Below, one piece after another: positions 48,846-60,331 of a DNA stretch of 64,000 nucleotides; position 1 is the stretch's first letter; each line of letters opens with the position of its first letter. The DNA is taken from assembly GCA_016271365.2 (NCBI GenBank), contig CM057456.1, forward strand, positions 666,831,501-666,895,500, read 5' to 3'. Origin of the DNA: Neoceratodus forsteri (Eukaryota; Chordata; Ceratodontiformes; Ceratodontidae). Below the pieces are notes generated by a model. It saw only the letters and a program-made list of their open reading frames with translations. It was not told where the DNA came from and did not search any database. Both the position numbers and the translations under genes were made by a program.

Positions 48846-51100
48846 TTGGTCGCTCCAGCCCTATGTAAGATACTCATGTCATACCCTTGCAAAGCAAGAC
48901 TCCTTCTTAGCAATCTACCATTAGTCTTTTACTATTTATGTTAGCCCAACCAGGTGGTTGTGGTCAGTTTGTACCTCAAAATGCTGCCCATATAAGTATG
49001 GCTATAGCTTCTTTAGGGCCCACACTATGGCAAGGCACTCCTTTTCTTCAGTAGAGTATGCCTGCTCCCTGGGAAGTAACTTTTTACTCAGATACACTAC
49101 AGGGTGATCTTTCCCTTCGCTGGATGTCTGACGCAGTACTGCCCCAGTACCCCAATCAGAGGCATCAGTCTGAACTATAAAGGGTCTGTTATAATCAGGA
49201 CATGTCCATTACTGGAGCACTGCACAGTGCTTCCTTCAGTCTAGTAAAGGCTTCTTCACAGGTTGGTCCCCAGGTAATTTTCTTTGGCATCCTTTTCCTT
49301 ACCAGGTCATATAGAGGGCAGCCAGGGCACTGTAATTGGGTACAAATTTCCTATAGTACCCTGCTGTCCCTAGAAAACTCCTGACCTGCTTCTGCATTTC
49401 TGGTCTGGGCCACGCCTGGATCACCTCTATTTTTATTTCGTTAGGACAGAGCTGTCCTCGGCCTACCACATGCCCGAGGTATGCCACTTCTCCCATGGCT
49501 ACCTGGCACTTCTCAGCTTTGAAAGTGAGCCTGGCCCTCTGTATCTTGCCTAGCACTTCCCTAAAGTGGGACAGGTGTTTCTTCCAGCTGGCACCAAAGA
49601 TGGCAATGTCATCCAAGTACACTATGGTTACTCCTCAGCACCATTTAACACCTGGTTCACCAACCTTTGGAAAGTGGCCGGGGCGTTCTTCATTCCATAA
49701 GGCATTACTTTATTCAAATAAGCCTATTAGAGTGATGAAGTCCAATCTCTCCCTAGCTCTGTCCGTTAACTCTACCTGCCAATACCCCTTGGTCAGGTCA
49801 ATGGTCGTAAGGTAGGTCACCCCTCCCAACTTGTCCAGGAGTTCATCCATCTGGGGCATCGGGTGGGCGTCTGACTTTGTGACTGCATTCAGTCCATTAT
49901 AGTTCACACAGAAATGAGTACAGCCATCTGGCTTGGGCACAAGGACTACGAGTGGGGCCCAGGGGCTGTGGGATCTCTGAATTACCTCTAAATCCAGCAT
50001 TTCCTCCACTTCCCTCCTAATGTCCTTTTGGACAGCCTCTGACACCCGTTATGCTGTCTGCCGTATGGGCATCTGTGTCTCTGTCTTCACATTGTGCGTC
50101 ACTAAGGGGGTTAGTCCAGGCTTGGTGCTGAAAAACAGGGTGAAGTCAGCTAAAACCTCCCTTACTTCCTGGATCTTGTCCGGGGCCAGCTGGGGAGACA
50201 ATTTTACTGCCTCCACAGAGGAATCCCACATGCCTTCTTCCAGCAAGTCCAGAAGGGGGTCTCCTTTATTCATCCCCTCCCCAGGACTACATGCTGCAAC
50301 CACCATGTCAGCCCTATTAGCATATGGCTTCATCATGTTGACATGGTACATCCATTCTGTCTGTCTTCAGTCAGGAAACTCTATAACATAGTTCACGTCA
50401 TTTACCTTCCTAACTACTTTGTATGGTCCTGCCCACTCAGCCTGCAGCTTGTCTTCCTGAACTGGAATAAGGACCATGACTTCCTGACTCACCATGTACA
50501 AGCGAGTGCTGGCTTTGTGGTTATACCACTCTTTTTGTTTCTGTTGGGCAGCTGCCAGGTTGCTCTCGGCAGTCCCCATAAGCTCCTTCAGCCTTTCCCT
50601 AAACCTAAGGATGTAGTCCACTATGGGATTTCCTTGGATGGTGTGCTTGCCTTCCCAGTCCTACCAGATCAAGTCTTGGGGCCCATGTACCCAGCATCCA
50701 TATAAGAGTTCAAATGGGGAAAATCCTGTCGACTCTTCGGGCACCTCCCTGTATGCAAACAACAGGTGGAGAAGGTATTTCTCTGAGTCCCTCCCATGCT
50801 ATTCAGCAAACGGCTGGAGCATTGACTTCAGGGTGCCATTAAATCTTTCCACAAGCCCAGTAGCTTGTGGGTGATACGGTGTCGTGTATCTCTGCACCAC
50901 CCCACACTTCTCCCACAAACATTTCATCAGGTCTGACATGAAGGAACCCTCTTGATCGGTGATAACCTCCTGTGGAAACCCAACATGGGAGAAAATCCCA
51001 AGTAAGGTATCTGCCACTTGGTCTCTCCTCATGAGGATACAGTGACTGCCTCTGGGTACCGGGTGGCATAATCCACCACAGTCAGGATGAATCTCTTCCC
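48846..51100 (-). pseudogene. Gmr1-like pol 2: integrase part - RT - RNase H
   Basis: This is the second copy of pol. Coding order: integrase C-terminal half 51069-50799 (VITDQEGSFM and LVERFNGTLK, both catalytic residues kept); tail 50621-50367; RT leader 50351-50049; RT 50045-49299 with intact MYLDDIAIF; RNase H 49290-48846. The integrase zinc region and the protease are deleted: the sequence jumps from a point matching about 44145 of copy 1 to one matching about 45178. Frames are broken by several stops. Where copy 1 has lost catalytic residues this copy retains them, so neither copy alone is complete. Confidence 0.8.
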
Positions 51101-51737
51101 ATGACTGGGTGCATGTGTTTCCTCATGTTCACAGGCATGCTTCCAGGGACACACAAACAACCCACTTTTTTCTTAGCCCCATGTTGCATATTGCTTGCCC
51201 TCATGAGACACTGTCTGGTGATATACCCAGTTTCTTTACACAACCAACATTCATTTCTTTTCTCAGAGAAATCTTTTCTCGGAAGCCAGGGGTTAACTGG
51301 TTTTGGTGGAGGCAGTGAGGGTTTTAGCTGCCCTGAAGGCATGCTCTTCCCTTCTGTGCTGCCACACCCTCCCCATTCACTTTCAGTGCAGGTCTGCTCT
51401 TGGCATAGCAGTCCCAGAGTTCAGCAGCCTTGTACTGTTTTGGGATCTCGGTCTTCCAGCCAGGTTTTCTCCTGTGCTGGGCATGCTCAAAAAACTGTCC
51501 TAACAGAATCACATTTTCAATTTTATCTACAGAGTTTGCTTCAATTCCTTCCCACCAACATTTTAAAAACTGATGTTGAAGGCTGGCCCTGTAGCGTAGA
51601 GGGCTGAGGTGCTGGCACCTTACCTTAACCCACGCTGCTGACCCGGGATCAGGAATGGACTCAGGACATTGGGGGCTGGCAGGTGAAGGAGAGGATTGAG
51701 CATTCACAGGACTGCTCTCCTCTCCTGTTTTGGGTTA
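51082..51737 (-). pseudogene. Gag C-terminal part, copy 2, left of the CR1 insertion
   Basis: This holds the zinc knuckle (CWLCKETGYITRQC) and the preceding gag segment (FLKCWWEGIEANSVDKIENV near 51570-51510), parallel to 45275-45820 of copy 1. It is cut by the CR1-type LINE at 51738-51742; gag resumes at 57464. Confidence 0.65.
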
Positions 51738-51891
51738 GGGATATGAACATACGAATATACAAAATTTACCAGCAGATAAAGGCCTAGAGGTCTATCAAGT
51801 CTGCTTGAATGTGCAGCTAGCACCCCTTATTCTGCAGCTGCCCCTCCCTTCCACCCTTCCCCTTCATTAACCCTCCCCCTTGTCCTGTCTC

Positions 51892-54657
51892 ATCCCCTTT
51901 TGAAGCAGTCCACTGTTCTACTGGATACCACTTCTGCAGGTAACACATTCCACCCAGTCGCCACCCTCTCTGTAAAAAAGTGTCTCCTCATCTCCCTCCT
52001 GAATCTTCCTCCCTCCAGTCTCATATCATGGCCCTTGGTGGCCCTCCCCTCCCTTACTTTGAACAGCCCCTCTGTACCTGTCTTGTTTATTCCTTTCATG
52101 TATTTAAAGGTTTCAATCATGTCACCCCTGTCCCTCCTCTCCTCCAGTGAGTACATGTTCAGCTCCTTCAACCTCCTTTTGTATAAGTCCCCCAGCCCCT
52201 TGATCATCTTTGTCACCCTGTGCTGCACCCCCTCCAGTAACTTAATGTCCATCTTCAGATATGGGCACCAGTACTGCACGAAGTACTCCAGGTGTGGTCT
52301 AACTAATGACCTATAGAGTGGCAGAATCACCTGCTCCCTCCTCGAGGATATACCCCTTGCAATACAATCAAGCATTTTATTGGCCTTTGCAGCTGCCTTC
52401 CTACATTGTGCCAGTTGTTCATTGACCCTGTAATGGAGCACACCAGATCCTTCTCCTCCTCTGTCTGGGCTAGCTACACTCCCCCAGCCGGTAACTCACT
52501 CCTTGAGTTCTTCATCCCAAATGCAGCACCTTGCACTTTTGGCATTAAACCCCAGTTGCCAGGTGTCTGACCAGGTTTCAAGCTTTTGCCAGATCATCTT
52601 GCAACCCCTGCTATCCCCTAGGTCATCCACCACTCTGCCTACCTTGGTATCATCAGCAAACAGACTGAACTTGCTCTTGATGTCCCATGATATGTCTGCA
52701 ATGAATATCCCAAACAACACTGGTCTCAACACCGAGCCCTGTGGAACACTGCTCATCACTGCCCTTGGGTGTGAGCTCCCACCCACCACCACCCTCTGTT
52801 GCCTTCCCTGAAGCCAGTTTCCTACCCATTTCACCAGCTTTGCACCTGCCCCTGTGCCTACTAACTTCCTTCCCAGCCTTCCATGCGGCACCGAGTCAAA
52901 TGCCTTACTGAAGTCCAGATACAGGACATCCACTGCATGGCCCCTGTCCAGTTGCCTAGTTACCCAGTCATAGAACTCCACCAGGTTGGTTTGGCAGGAT
53001 CTGCCATGTATGAAGCCATGCTGTCTGCTGTCCTGTAGTCCTTTGGCCTCTAGGAGGGCCACCAGCCTCTCCTTCAGGATAGTCTCCATTAGCTTACCCA
53101 CGATGGATGTGAGGCTCACTGGTCTGTAGTTTCCTGGTTCATCCTTGGGGCTACTCTTGTGGAGGGACACCACATGAGCCATCCTCCAGTCCTGAGGTAC
53201 ACACCCCGAATGTAGTGAGGCATTAAATAGGTCTGCCAAAGGTCCTGCAAGGACCTCTGCCAGCTCCTTCAGTACCCTGGGGTGGATGCCATCTGGGCCT
53301 GGCGCCTTGTTCACCTTCAGTGCCTTCAAACCCTCTTGAACTCTGCCCTCCATGATTTCCCCATCTGTCACCCCTTCCCCCCCTGTTTCTGCCATTTCTC
53401 CCACCTTGGGTGTCACCTCCCTCTTCTCTTTAGTAAATACTGAGCAGAAGTACTCATTTAGTGCTTCTGCTTGTGCCTGCTTCCACCCAACCCCTCCTTC
53501 CTAATCCTTACTATGGTCCTTACAGCTCCTTTTCTCCTGATGTACTTAAAGAAGTCCTTTTTTCCCTTCTTAATGCCTTGTGCCAGCCTGATTTCCGTAG
53601 ATGCTTTGGCTCCCCTTACTGCCCTTGTCACCTCCTTCAATTCTGTCAAATACTCCTCCCTGTCCTCCCCTTCCCTGTTTTCTTGTGCTTCCTAAAGGCA
53701 GCTCTTTTCTTCCTTACCTTTTCCATGATCTCCTTGCTCCACCAGCTCGGTTTCTTAGCCCTAGCCTTCTTGTTCTGGGCTTTGCAGCAGGTTTTGGTTG
53801 CCTCCACTATTCCCAGCTTTATGAGCTCCCACTTCTGGTTAGTGTCCATACTAGATTGAATTCTGGCCAGGTACCCTTTTACCACTTCCCCCATCCTCCC
53901 AAAGTCAGCCCTTCTGAAGTCCAGCACTCTTGTGCCAGATTTCCTCCCTCCTTGCCCATATCCAGTGTAAGCCATACTGAATGGTGGTCACTCCCTGACA
54001 GCGGTGCCTCCACTGTAACCTCTCTCACAAAGTCCCCATTTGCCAGCACAAGGTCAAGGGTATTCCCTAACCTGGTTGGTTCACTGACCATTTGCAGCAG
54101 GAAGCTGTCCTGGAAGGTATCCAGCAGTACCTGCTCCCTTCTGTTCCTGGTTGTTTGGGTGCTCCAGTCCAGTCCTGGCATGTTGAAGTCCCCCACAATG
54201 ACCACACTACCCTTCATGCAGGTCCTCCTGATCTGTCCCACTAGTTCCCTGTCTAACTCCTCCATCTGAGATGGTGGCCTGTACAATACTCCCATTCTAA
54301 GAATCCTATTCTTGGAATCCTGGATTTGCATCCAAAGTGACTCCGTACTACCCTCATCCCCTTCTTCCCTTACACACTTCAGTCCTTCCTTCCTTCACAT
54401 ATAGTGCCACCCCCCCTTTCCCAATCACCCTGTCCCTATGAAATAACCTGTACCCTGGTACAGACAGGTCCCAGTCATTGTATTGGGTGACCCATGTTTC
54501 TGTGATGGCTACAATGTCCACCTCTCCCTCTGCCACGAGAACCTGTAGCTCTGCAGTTTTTCCTCCCAAGGCTGCTAGCATTAAGGGTAACCACCTTCCA
54601 TGCTTCCCCCCCTCTCATTCTGCCCCCTTTCCAAGCATCACCAATAGTACTTGCCAT
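51892..54657 (-). pseudogene. CR1-type ORF2: endonuclease and reverse transcriptase
   Basis: The start Met is at about 54657 (MASTIGDAWKGG). The endonuclease shows WKVVTLNASSL, VDIVAITETWV near 54500, VVIVGDFNMPGLDW near 54195 and GSDHHSVW near 53985. The linker (53975-53460) has KPSWWSKEIMEKVRKKRAAF. The RT domain is a long open frame (53416-52496): NKAPGPDGIHPRVLKELAE, SSPKDEPGNYRPVSLTS, DVLYLDFSKAFDSVPH, SVPQGSVL, then FADDT near 52655. The C-terminal part (52441-51892) has LYRSLVRPHLEYFVQYW. Frameshifts near 54340, 53650 and 52470 break it, but identity to the family pattern is high. Confidence 0.85.
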
Positions 54658-55022
54658 TTGTCCTTTGTCACTGTTATGGGGTGTAAGCTGATATGGTTTC
54701 CCAACCTGTGGTCTCTGCATATCTCTTCCCCAATTGCCACTCCCCACTTCTAGTTTAAATTCCCAACTTCCTCTATGTACTCCTCCATCCTCTGTTTCAA
54801 CACTTTCTTTCCCTCCTCACTCAAGTGCAGTCTGTCCTTGGCATAGAGACTACTGTCCTCCCAGGTCCCTCCCCACCCCCAACAGCCCATACCCTTTAGC
54901 ACAACACCAGGTTCTTAGCCATCCACTAAATTCCTCTATTCTCAGCTTTCTTGTTGTGCTTGCCTTTGGCACGGATGTATCTCTGAAAAAGTTACTGATC
55001 TTCCTGCCCCTCACATAATGTG

Positions 55023-56018
55023 CTAGTTCTCAAACCTCCTCTGGACTATATCTACTGTCTTGTCAGCCAGGTCATTTGTCCCAATATGTATAATTGAATG
55101 AGGCTTGTCCCTACCCCTTCTAGCATATTTCAGAACAGATTGTCCCACCCTTTCTGCTGTCATTCCTGGCATGGCCTCCACCCAAATGCGACTATGCCTT
55201 TTCCCCTGGCTACCCCACCTGACTCCTCTTGGTATTGAGTCCCCAAGCACTAAGATTCCACCTCTCTTACTCCCTTCTTGCTTCCATTCATCTTCCTTTC
55301 TCATTTCCAGCTCCTCTTCTTCCTCCTGCACATTATTTCCCCCTTTTACCCCTGTTGCAATTCTCTGAGCAGAATTTCCCCCTGCTCCAGTTTGGTCCAG
55401 GCATTTATCAATTACTCCTCTAATTTCATAATTTCCCTCCTCCATCTTCTTCCTCTCTAGCAGTGCAAAACTATTTTCTGAAGACCCTTCACAAATGCCC
55501 GCTCCCTCTCTCTTCATAATAACCTGTTCTCTCCTTTCCACTCCATGACTATTGCCACTTCTTCACCTCCCCTCACAAGTCCCTATCTCCTCCTTTCATT
55601 TGTCTTTTGTCTCCTGACCTGGTTTCCTCGGCAATCGTTCTTCCTGGCCTGGGCCCCTTTGTCTCTGCTTCCCTTCTTCTGACCCTCTCCTTGCCACTGT
55701 TGGCTTAAATCACCCTCCTTCATCTCCCCTTCTTCCTCCCTCCAGTATTGGGCTAAACCCACCCCCAATCTGCCTTGCCTGTCTTAGTTCCTCCTGCAGA
55801 CCCTCAATCTCCTTTCTAAGTTTTTCTATGTGGTTGTACACTAAACATCTTCCCACACTCCAGGCAATTTTTAGAAAGATTGGTGCACCGCAGTTGTTGC
55901 AGCCTACCACCCTACCCATTGCTGTCATTGCCCACCAAAGACCCCCCACCTTTCCAGATGCAGGATACCAAACACTCCACCAAGTCTCCCACCTCCCTCT
56001 TCTATCAGTGCAAAACAT
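55023..56018 (-). pseudogene. CR1-type ORF1 with SGNH esterase domain
   Basis: The N-terminal piece (56018-55710) has a Cys-rich motif around VVGCNNCGAPIF, compatible with the zinc-finger or PHD part of CR1 ORF1, followed by a coiled coil (KLRKEIEGLQEELRQAR). The second piece (55541-55023) is an SGNH/GDSL-type esterase: ILVLGDSIPRGV near 55250 carries the catalytic Ser, and HIGTNDL near 55070 the Asn block. A glutamate-rich linker precedes it. The frame shifts near 55580-55710. The esterase is known from CR1-clade LINEs; its exact function there is unclear. Confidence 0.75.
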
Positions 56019-56439
56019 TCTTTTCTTTATTTCCCTTACCTCCTTTGTTGTACATGTTTAGATATATTGAGCAACTGCTTTTTATATTCCTATCCTTCCT
56101 ACCCACACTCAAAACGAGACTTTAAGTAGCCATTGCACAACCTTCTTCAAACTCCTACTCCTCCTTTTCCCAATGCAATATCAATGCGAAGAAGTAATAA
56201 TGAAAGCTCCTAGATTTGCATTTACTTCCTTTCCACTGAGATAGCAGTCACCTCTTCACTTGCTGCTGTTCCTTTCCTGGATGTCTGCTTCTGCTATGAC
56301 AGGTGCATATCCTTTGCCCATTTGAGGAAGTGATGTCAGAACCCCTGCTATAAAGGAAATCATGGACCAGGGATGGGTGGGGTGAGGGGCTTGTGGGGGT
56401 GGGACCAGCCCAAGTCTTCCAGAAACAATCAGGTAGCTG

Positions 56440-57463
56440 AGGCCTCTGGTCAGACCATTAGCACCCTTCCCCACTCTGCACTAAAATGTTGCAGCTAGTG
56501 AGACAGCAACAATGAATCACAATTCTCTCAAAGCCCCTAAATAGGTTTGCTACCCAAGAAACAGGACTTCAATTCAAACAGCTTCACCAACAACACATCA
56601 AAATAGGCTTGGAATTAGAAAATATAGGTCTCCAATTCAAATAAACAGATCCAGTTAATTCACACCAATTATATTTTAAAACAGAAGAAATAGGCCTCCA
56701 CAAATGCAGCCTGCCACACAGTGAATCATCAAACAAATGAGCCTACTTATAGCTACCAAAACAGGTTTCAAAATTCCAACTGCCCCAAACAATACCTTGC
56801 TAGCCCCTTAGTAGTAAGAAAGGAAAGAAATAACCTTCTACCAAGTAGAATCCACAAGAAACAAAGTGAAAACAACAAGAAGAAGCTACTGTACTGTAGA
56901 TCTGATCCTGTCCCCCTTTCAGTTCCTTCTGAGAAGCAAACGCACTGACACCACACCAGATTCAGCTCTGCCTTCCTAACTGAGTGAGACCTGGCCAGAC
57001 CATTAGCACCCTTCCCCACTCTGCACTAAAACTTTGCAGCTAGTGAAGCTAGCAACAATGAATCACAATTCTACTCCAAGCCCCACAAATAGGTTTGCTA
57101 ACCAAAGAAACAGGACTTCAATTCAAACAGCTTCACCAACAACACATCAAAATAGGCTTGGAATTAGAAGATATAGGTATCCAATTCAAAGAAACAGATC
57201 CAGTTAAATCACACCAATTATATTTTAAAACAGAAGAAATAGGCCTCCACAAATGCAACCTGCCACACAGTGAATCATCAAACAAATGAGCCCACTTATA
57301 GCTACCAAAACAGGTTTCAAAATTCCAACAGTCCCGAACAATACCCTGCTAGCCCCTTAGTGGTAAGAAAGGAAAGAAATAACCTTCTACCAAGTAGAAT
57401 CCACAAGAAACAATGTAAAAACAACAAGAAGAAGCTACTGTATGGTAGATCTGATTCTGTCAT
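56440..57463 (-). repeat. Tandem 545-bp 5' units of the CR1-type LINE
   Basis: ACCATTAGCACCCTTCCCCA at 56454 recurs at 56999, and GATCTGAT(C/T)CTGTC at about 56897 recurs at 57442, a constant period of 545 bp. The copies differ at few positions. Located upstream of ORF1, they look like promoter monomers. In the units, GTAGATCTGATYCTGTC marks the 5' edge on the coding strand. Confidence 0.8.
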
Positions 57464-58682
57464 GGGATGGATGTCGATCAGCAGCAGCCTCTGGTGGAGA
57501 CCAGGAGCACTGCACAATGGCATCAGGAGGGAAAGTGTAACAAGAAAACAGAAAAATGGCTCCATGTTACACCGGATGATGGCTGCCTGGATCTCTGAGG
57601 CCATCAATACCTGTACGACCATCCACCTCAGCAGTACCTCGGGGCTAAGACGTTGTGCTTGTCTGCCCTGCCCAGGCCGGTGCCTTCCTCCTTGGAGGAG
57701 AGGGACCTACTCGGTGAAGGGTTACTTCGAGTCACCCACACCAGGCTGCTATCTGAGAGCAGGGGGTCGGAGGGACAAGATGGGTCAGAAGCATCCTTGG
57801 TAAGCCTGAAGGAGTGGTTGGCATGGTTGTACATAGGGGAGAAAAGAAATAACACAAAAAACTGACAATGTTTCATGGCTAGCTCCTCGTAGCTCATATC
57901 AGGGCTTCTCCTGAGCATACTGAATTTAGCTCTGTATGCTTCAGCAGTTAATTCAAATTTTTTTAACAGTGCAGCTTTAAGTTTGCTGTAATCATTAGTG
58001 TCCTCGTTGTCCATTTGACTCAATGCATCCTGAGCTTTTCCGGTAAGTAGCAGGGATAGCTGGAAGCTCCAGCACTACCTTGGAATTTCAGCATGAAAAT
58101 AAACTTTTTCTAAAGAATTTAAAAAGGCATCCATATTTTCCCCCTCTTTAAATTCGGCTATCAATATGGAATTCAATTTGTAACCCAGTCCTGTAGTCCC
58201 AGTTAAACCCAAGCCACTTACCTTCTCTGGTGCTGGTGGTTGGAGTTGTAGCTTCTCCAGTTCATGTTGCCTCTGTAGCTCACGCTCCTCCATTCTGCCT
58301 CTCACCATTTATGCTCTGCTTCTTGGCGTTCTCGCTCTTCCTCCCTCTAGAACTTCAGCTCCATTCTGCACAACTCAATCCGCAGCCTGAGTACTTCTGG
58401 CTCCAGAATACTGGTGACCTTCCCCTGCTCCTGTGGCCCTTCACTGGCACTGGACCTGCTGTCATCCTCACTGGATCTGGACACTGCACTGGCTGCTAGC
58501 CCCTCCACACCCAAAGTTTGGTCTTTTACAGTCACTGTCTGTGACTCGATGCTCTGGCTATATGCTACCATCAGGGCATCCACGAGGTTCTGCTTGGTGG
58601 CTTTCATCTCATACATGACTCCTCTGTTCCTGCACAATTGCTTTAAGTAGTCTACAGTGTGCCCACTGTAGTTGGAAGCCAT
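57464..58682 (-). pseudogene. Gmr1-like gag 2 (SCAN-like capsid), N-terminal and capsid
   Basis: The start Met is at 58682 (MASNYSGHTVDYLKQLCRNR). The first frame is open to about 58350. The coiled part and the capsid follow: EKVSGLGLTGTTGLGYKLNS near 58220, NMDAFLNSLEKVYFHAEIP near 58130, LLKKFELTAEAYRAKFSML near 57970-57915, and MSYEELAMKHCQFF. Compared with gag 1 the N-terminus is intact, while a stop occurs after MELKF and frames shift near 58080 and 58310. The downstream part of gag lies beyond the CR1 insertion at 51082-51737. Confidence 0.7.
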
Positions 58683-58892
58683 CTTCTTCCCTAACTACGG
58701 CTACTCTAACTTGCACTTTAAGAAAATTAAAACAGGTAGGAACTTGACTGTAAGCCAAGTGATATAGTTCTGTTTCCATTTTTAAAAATAATTCACTGCC
58801 TTGTTTTGCAAGTGAGCTGACAGTATTAAGCTGACACACTGAACAATAAAAGCTTGTATTACCAAAATTATGCATGCCACTGCCAACCAATC

Positions 58893-60066
58893 TGTCACAA
58901 CCCCACTCAGCAGGTCAGGCCCTCTGTTCCCACAGTGCCAACCTCTGAGCGCAGTATTGTGAATAGCATAACAGAACAGAGTAACCCTCCTGTCTGTTTT
59001 GTGGGTCTGAATCACCTTTGGTCTCAAGTTCTGGGGGGATTCAAACTGTGAACCTTATGCTAGCATACCCAAATGTACTGTACAGGCTGCGATAATTAAT
59101 TCTGCTCTTTGAGGATTGCCAGATATCTTTCACCAAGGGCACCTAACCAGGTACAAAATAAACCCTTAGAACTCTATGAAAGACCTTAGGAAAATTCTTA
59201 CCTTTTCCCAGTTTGGTAAACCATTAAGCTTATGAACAGTTTTGTCAGTGTTAATCTTCCATACATCACATGCAAATGAAATGACTTGGAAGGCACACCA
59301 AGCAGTCTCTTTAAATATAGATTTACTTAAAAATGGATAAAAAGCATGTAAAATGTAAACACAGAACACTATATCACAAAGCATACAATCACATAAAAGA
59401 ACAAGGTCAAAATACAAACATAAACTCCTACCACCTTTCACTTAGACTTGTCTATCTAATGTGTACTTCTCTTCTTACAGTGTTAAAGTTAGATGTTGTT
59501 GTTTCCAGAGTCCAACAGGAATGTGTCGAAAGGTCAGCCACAGCACAAATAAAAACTGTCTTTGAACCTGCCTTCTCCATGATGTCACCTAGCTCCTCCT
59601 CTATTTATTAAAGATTATACAACTGTGATGTCTTATCACTCAGGAGGTGTATTAAATAGGTGACATCAGCAACAACTCATTTCCCCATATGACTTCCCAA
59701 TCAAGAGTGTGATTTTCCAATTCCTACTTTAATCCATGAGCAGTTTCCTGCTTTTCAGAAACATCAAAGAACCTTTATGACTTAGCACCAAAGTGACATA
59801 ACCTGTTTTTTTCTTCTAAACGTCATCAAAGTTTATGATCTCTATCCTGGCAGCTGGTCAGCTACAATTAAGTCAGATAAACAGGAGACCCTTAATTATA
59901 TCTCTCTGTCTTTAATGATCTCCTGGCTTTCAGGTTAACATCTTGTAGCTGAAACCTTGGGGGGGAGGGGTCATCCCACAGGCTATCTCATGAGAGACAC
60001 TCAATAACACATTTTTTATATTACAAAAATCATAAAGCGATCAGAACCAGCTGGCCAAGCATCACA
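58893..60066 (-). repeat. LTR 3 (outer LTR, no insertion)
   Basis: It is 1174 bp, from TGTCACAACCCC to AAGCATCACA on the plus strand. It is the cleanest LTR of the array and the reference used to delimit the MITE in LTR 1 and the SINE in LTR 2. The 60067 flank is the continuation of the L1 3' UTR. Confidence 0.85.
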
Positions 60067-60217
60067 CAGATGGTTCAGTTTTTTGATAATATTATGTCTT
60101 GTGACTGTTTGTTATCTTTGTTTGTTCTATGTTTTGCTTGCAGCTGTACTGTTAATAATATATTACCCCTTTTATATGCTGCGGAAAACTAATAAAGTAT
60201 GTTGAATTAAAAAAAAA
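60067..60217 (+). mobile_element. L1 copy B, segment 5: 3' UTR end and poly-A
   Basis: It ends in AATAAAGTATGTTGAATTAAAAAAAAA, matching the tail of copy A (AATAAAGTGTATTAAATTGAAAAAAA at 3639-3665). The poly-A is followed at once by GATTCGGGAAATGC, the right target-site duplication. Together with the 10833 start this closes the L1. Confidence 0.85.
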
Positions 60218-60231
60218 GATTCGGGAAATGC
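60218..60231. repeat. Target-site duplication of L1 copy B, right copy
   Basis: GATTCGGGAAATGC directly after the poly-A, 12 of 14 identical to 10819-10832. Confidence 0.75.
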
Positions 60232-60331
60232 ACAGGATTGTGAAGACATACAGTACCTCAGAGAGTCACATTTGCTGCCTGTACTGTCAACCTCAGGCAA
60301 GTGTGGCCTCCTTTTAGCTGGCTCCTATTCC

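Larger units (their letters stand above)
51743..57463 (-). mobile_element. Full-length CR1-type LINE inserted in gag 2
   Basis: A 5.7-kb minus-strand LINE flanked by GGGAT (51738-51742 and 57464-57468). Comparison with copy 1 (GGTTAGGGATGGACG at about 45814-45828) shows that the target is restored on removal. From 5' to 3' on the coding strand: two 545-bp tandem 5' units (57463-56440), a leader, ORF1 with zinc-finger-like and esterase segments, ORF2 with endonuclease and RT, and a 3' UTR of about 150 bp. Full length and tandem promoter-like units suggest relatively recent activity. Confidence 0.8.
40238..60066 (-). mobile_element. Gmr1-like Ty3/gypsy array: LTR-int1-LTR-int2-LTR
   Basis: Three LTRs (40238-41790, 47235-48845, 58893-60066) alternate with two internal regions, all on the minus strand. 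On the coding strand the LTRs start TGTGAT and end GTGACA. Int1 holds gag, protease, integrase, RT and RNase H in that order. Int2 holds the same genes with a ~1-kb deletion (protease and integrase start) and a CR1-type LINE inserted in gag. The middle LTR is shared, which suggests recombination between two copies or insertion by homologous recombination. I found no matching target duplication at 40233-40237 and 60067-60071. Confidence 0.8.

Noticed and set aside
40233..60071. Target-site duplication of the LTR array
   Set aside because: GGGAG on the left and CAGAT on the right do not match, so I do not claim one.
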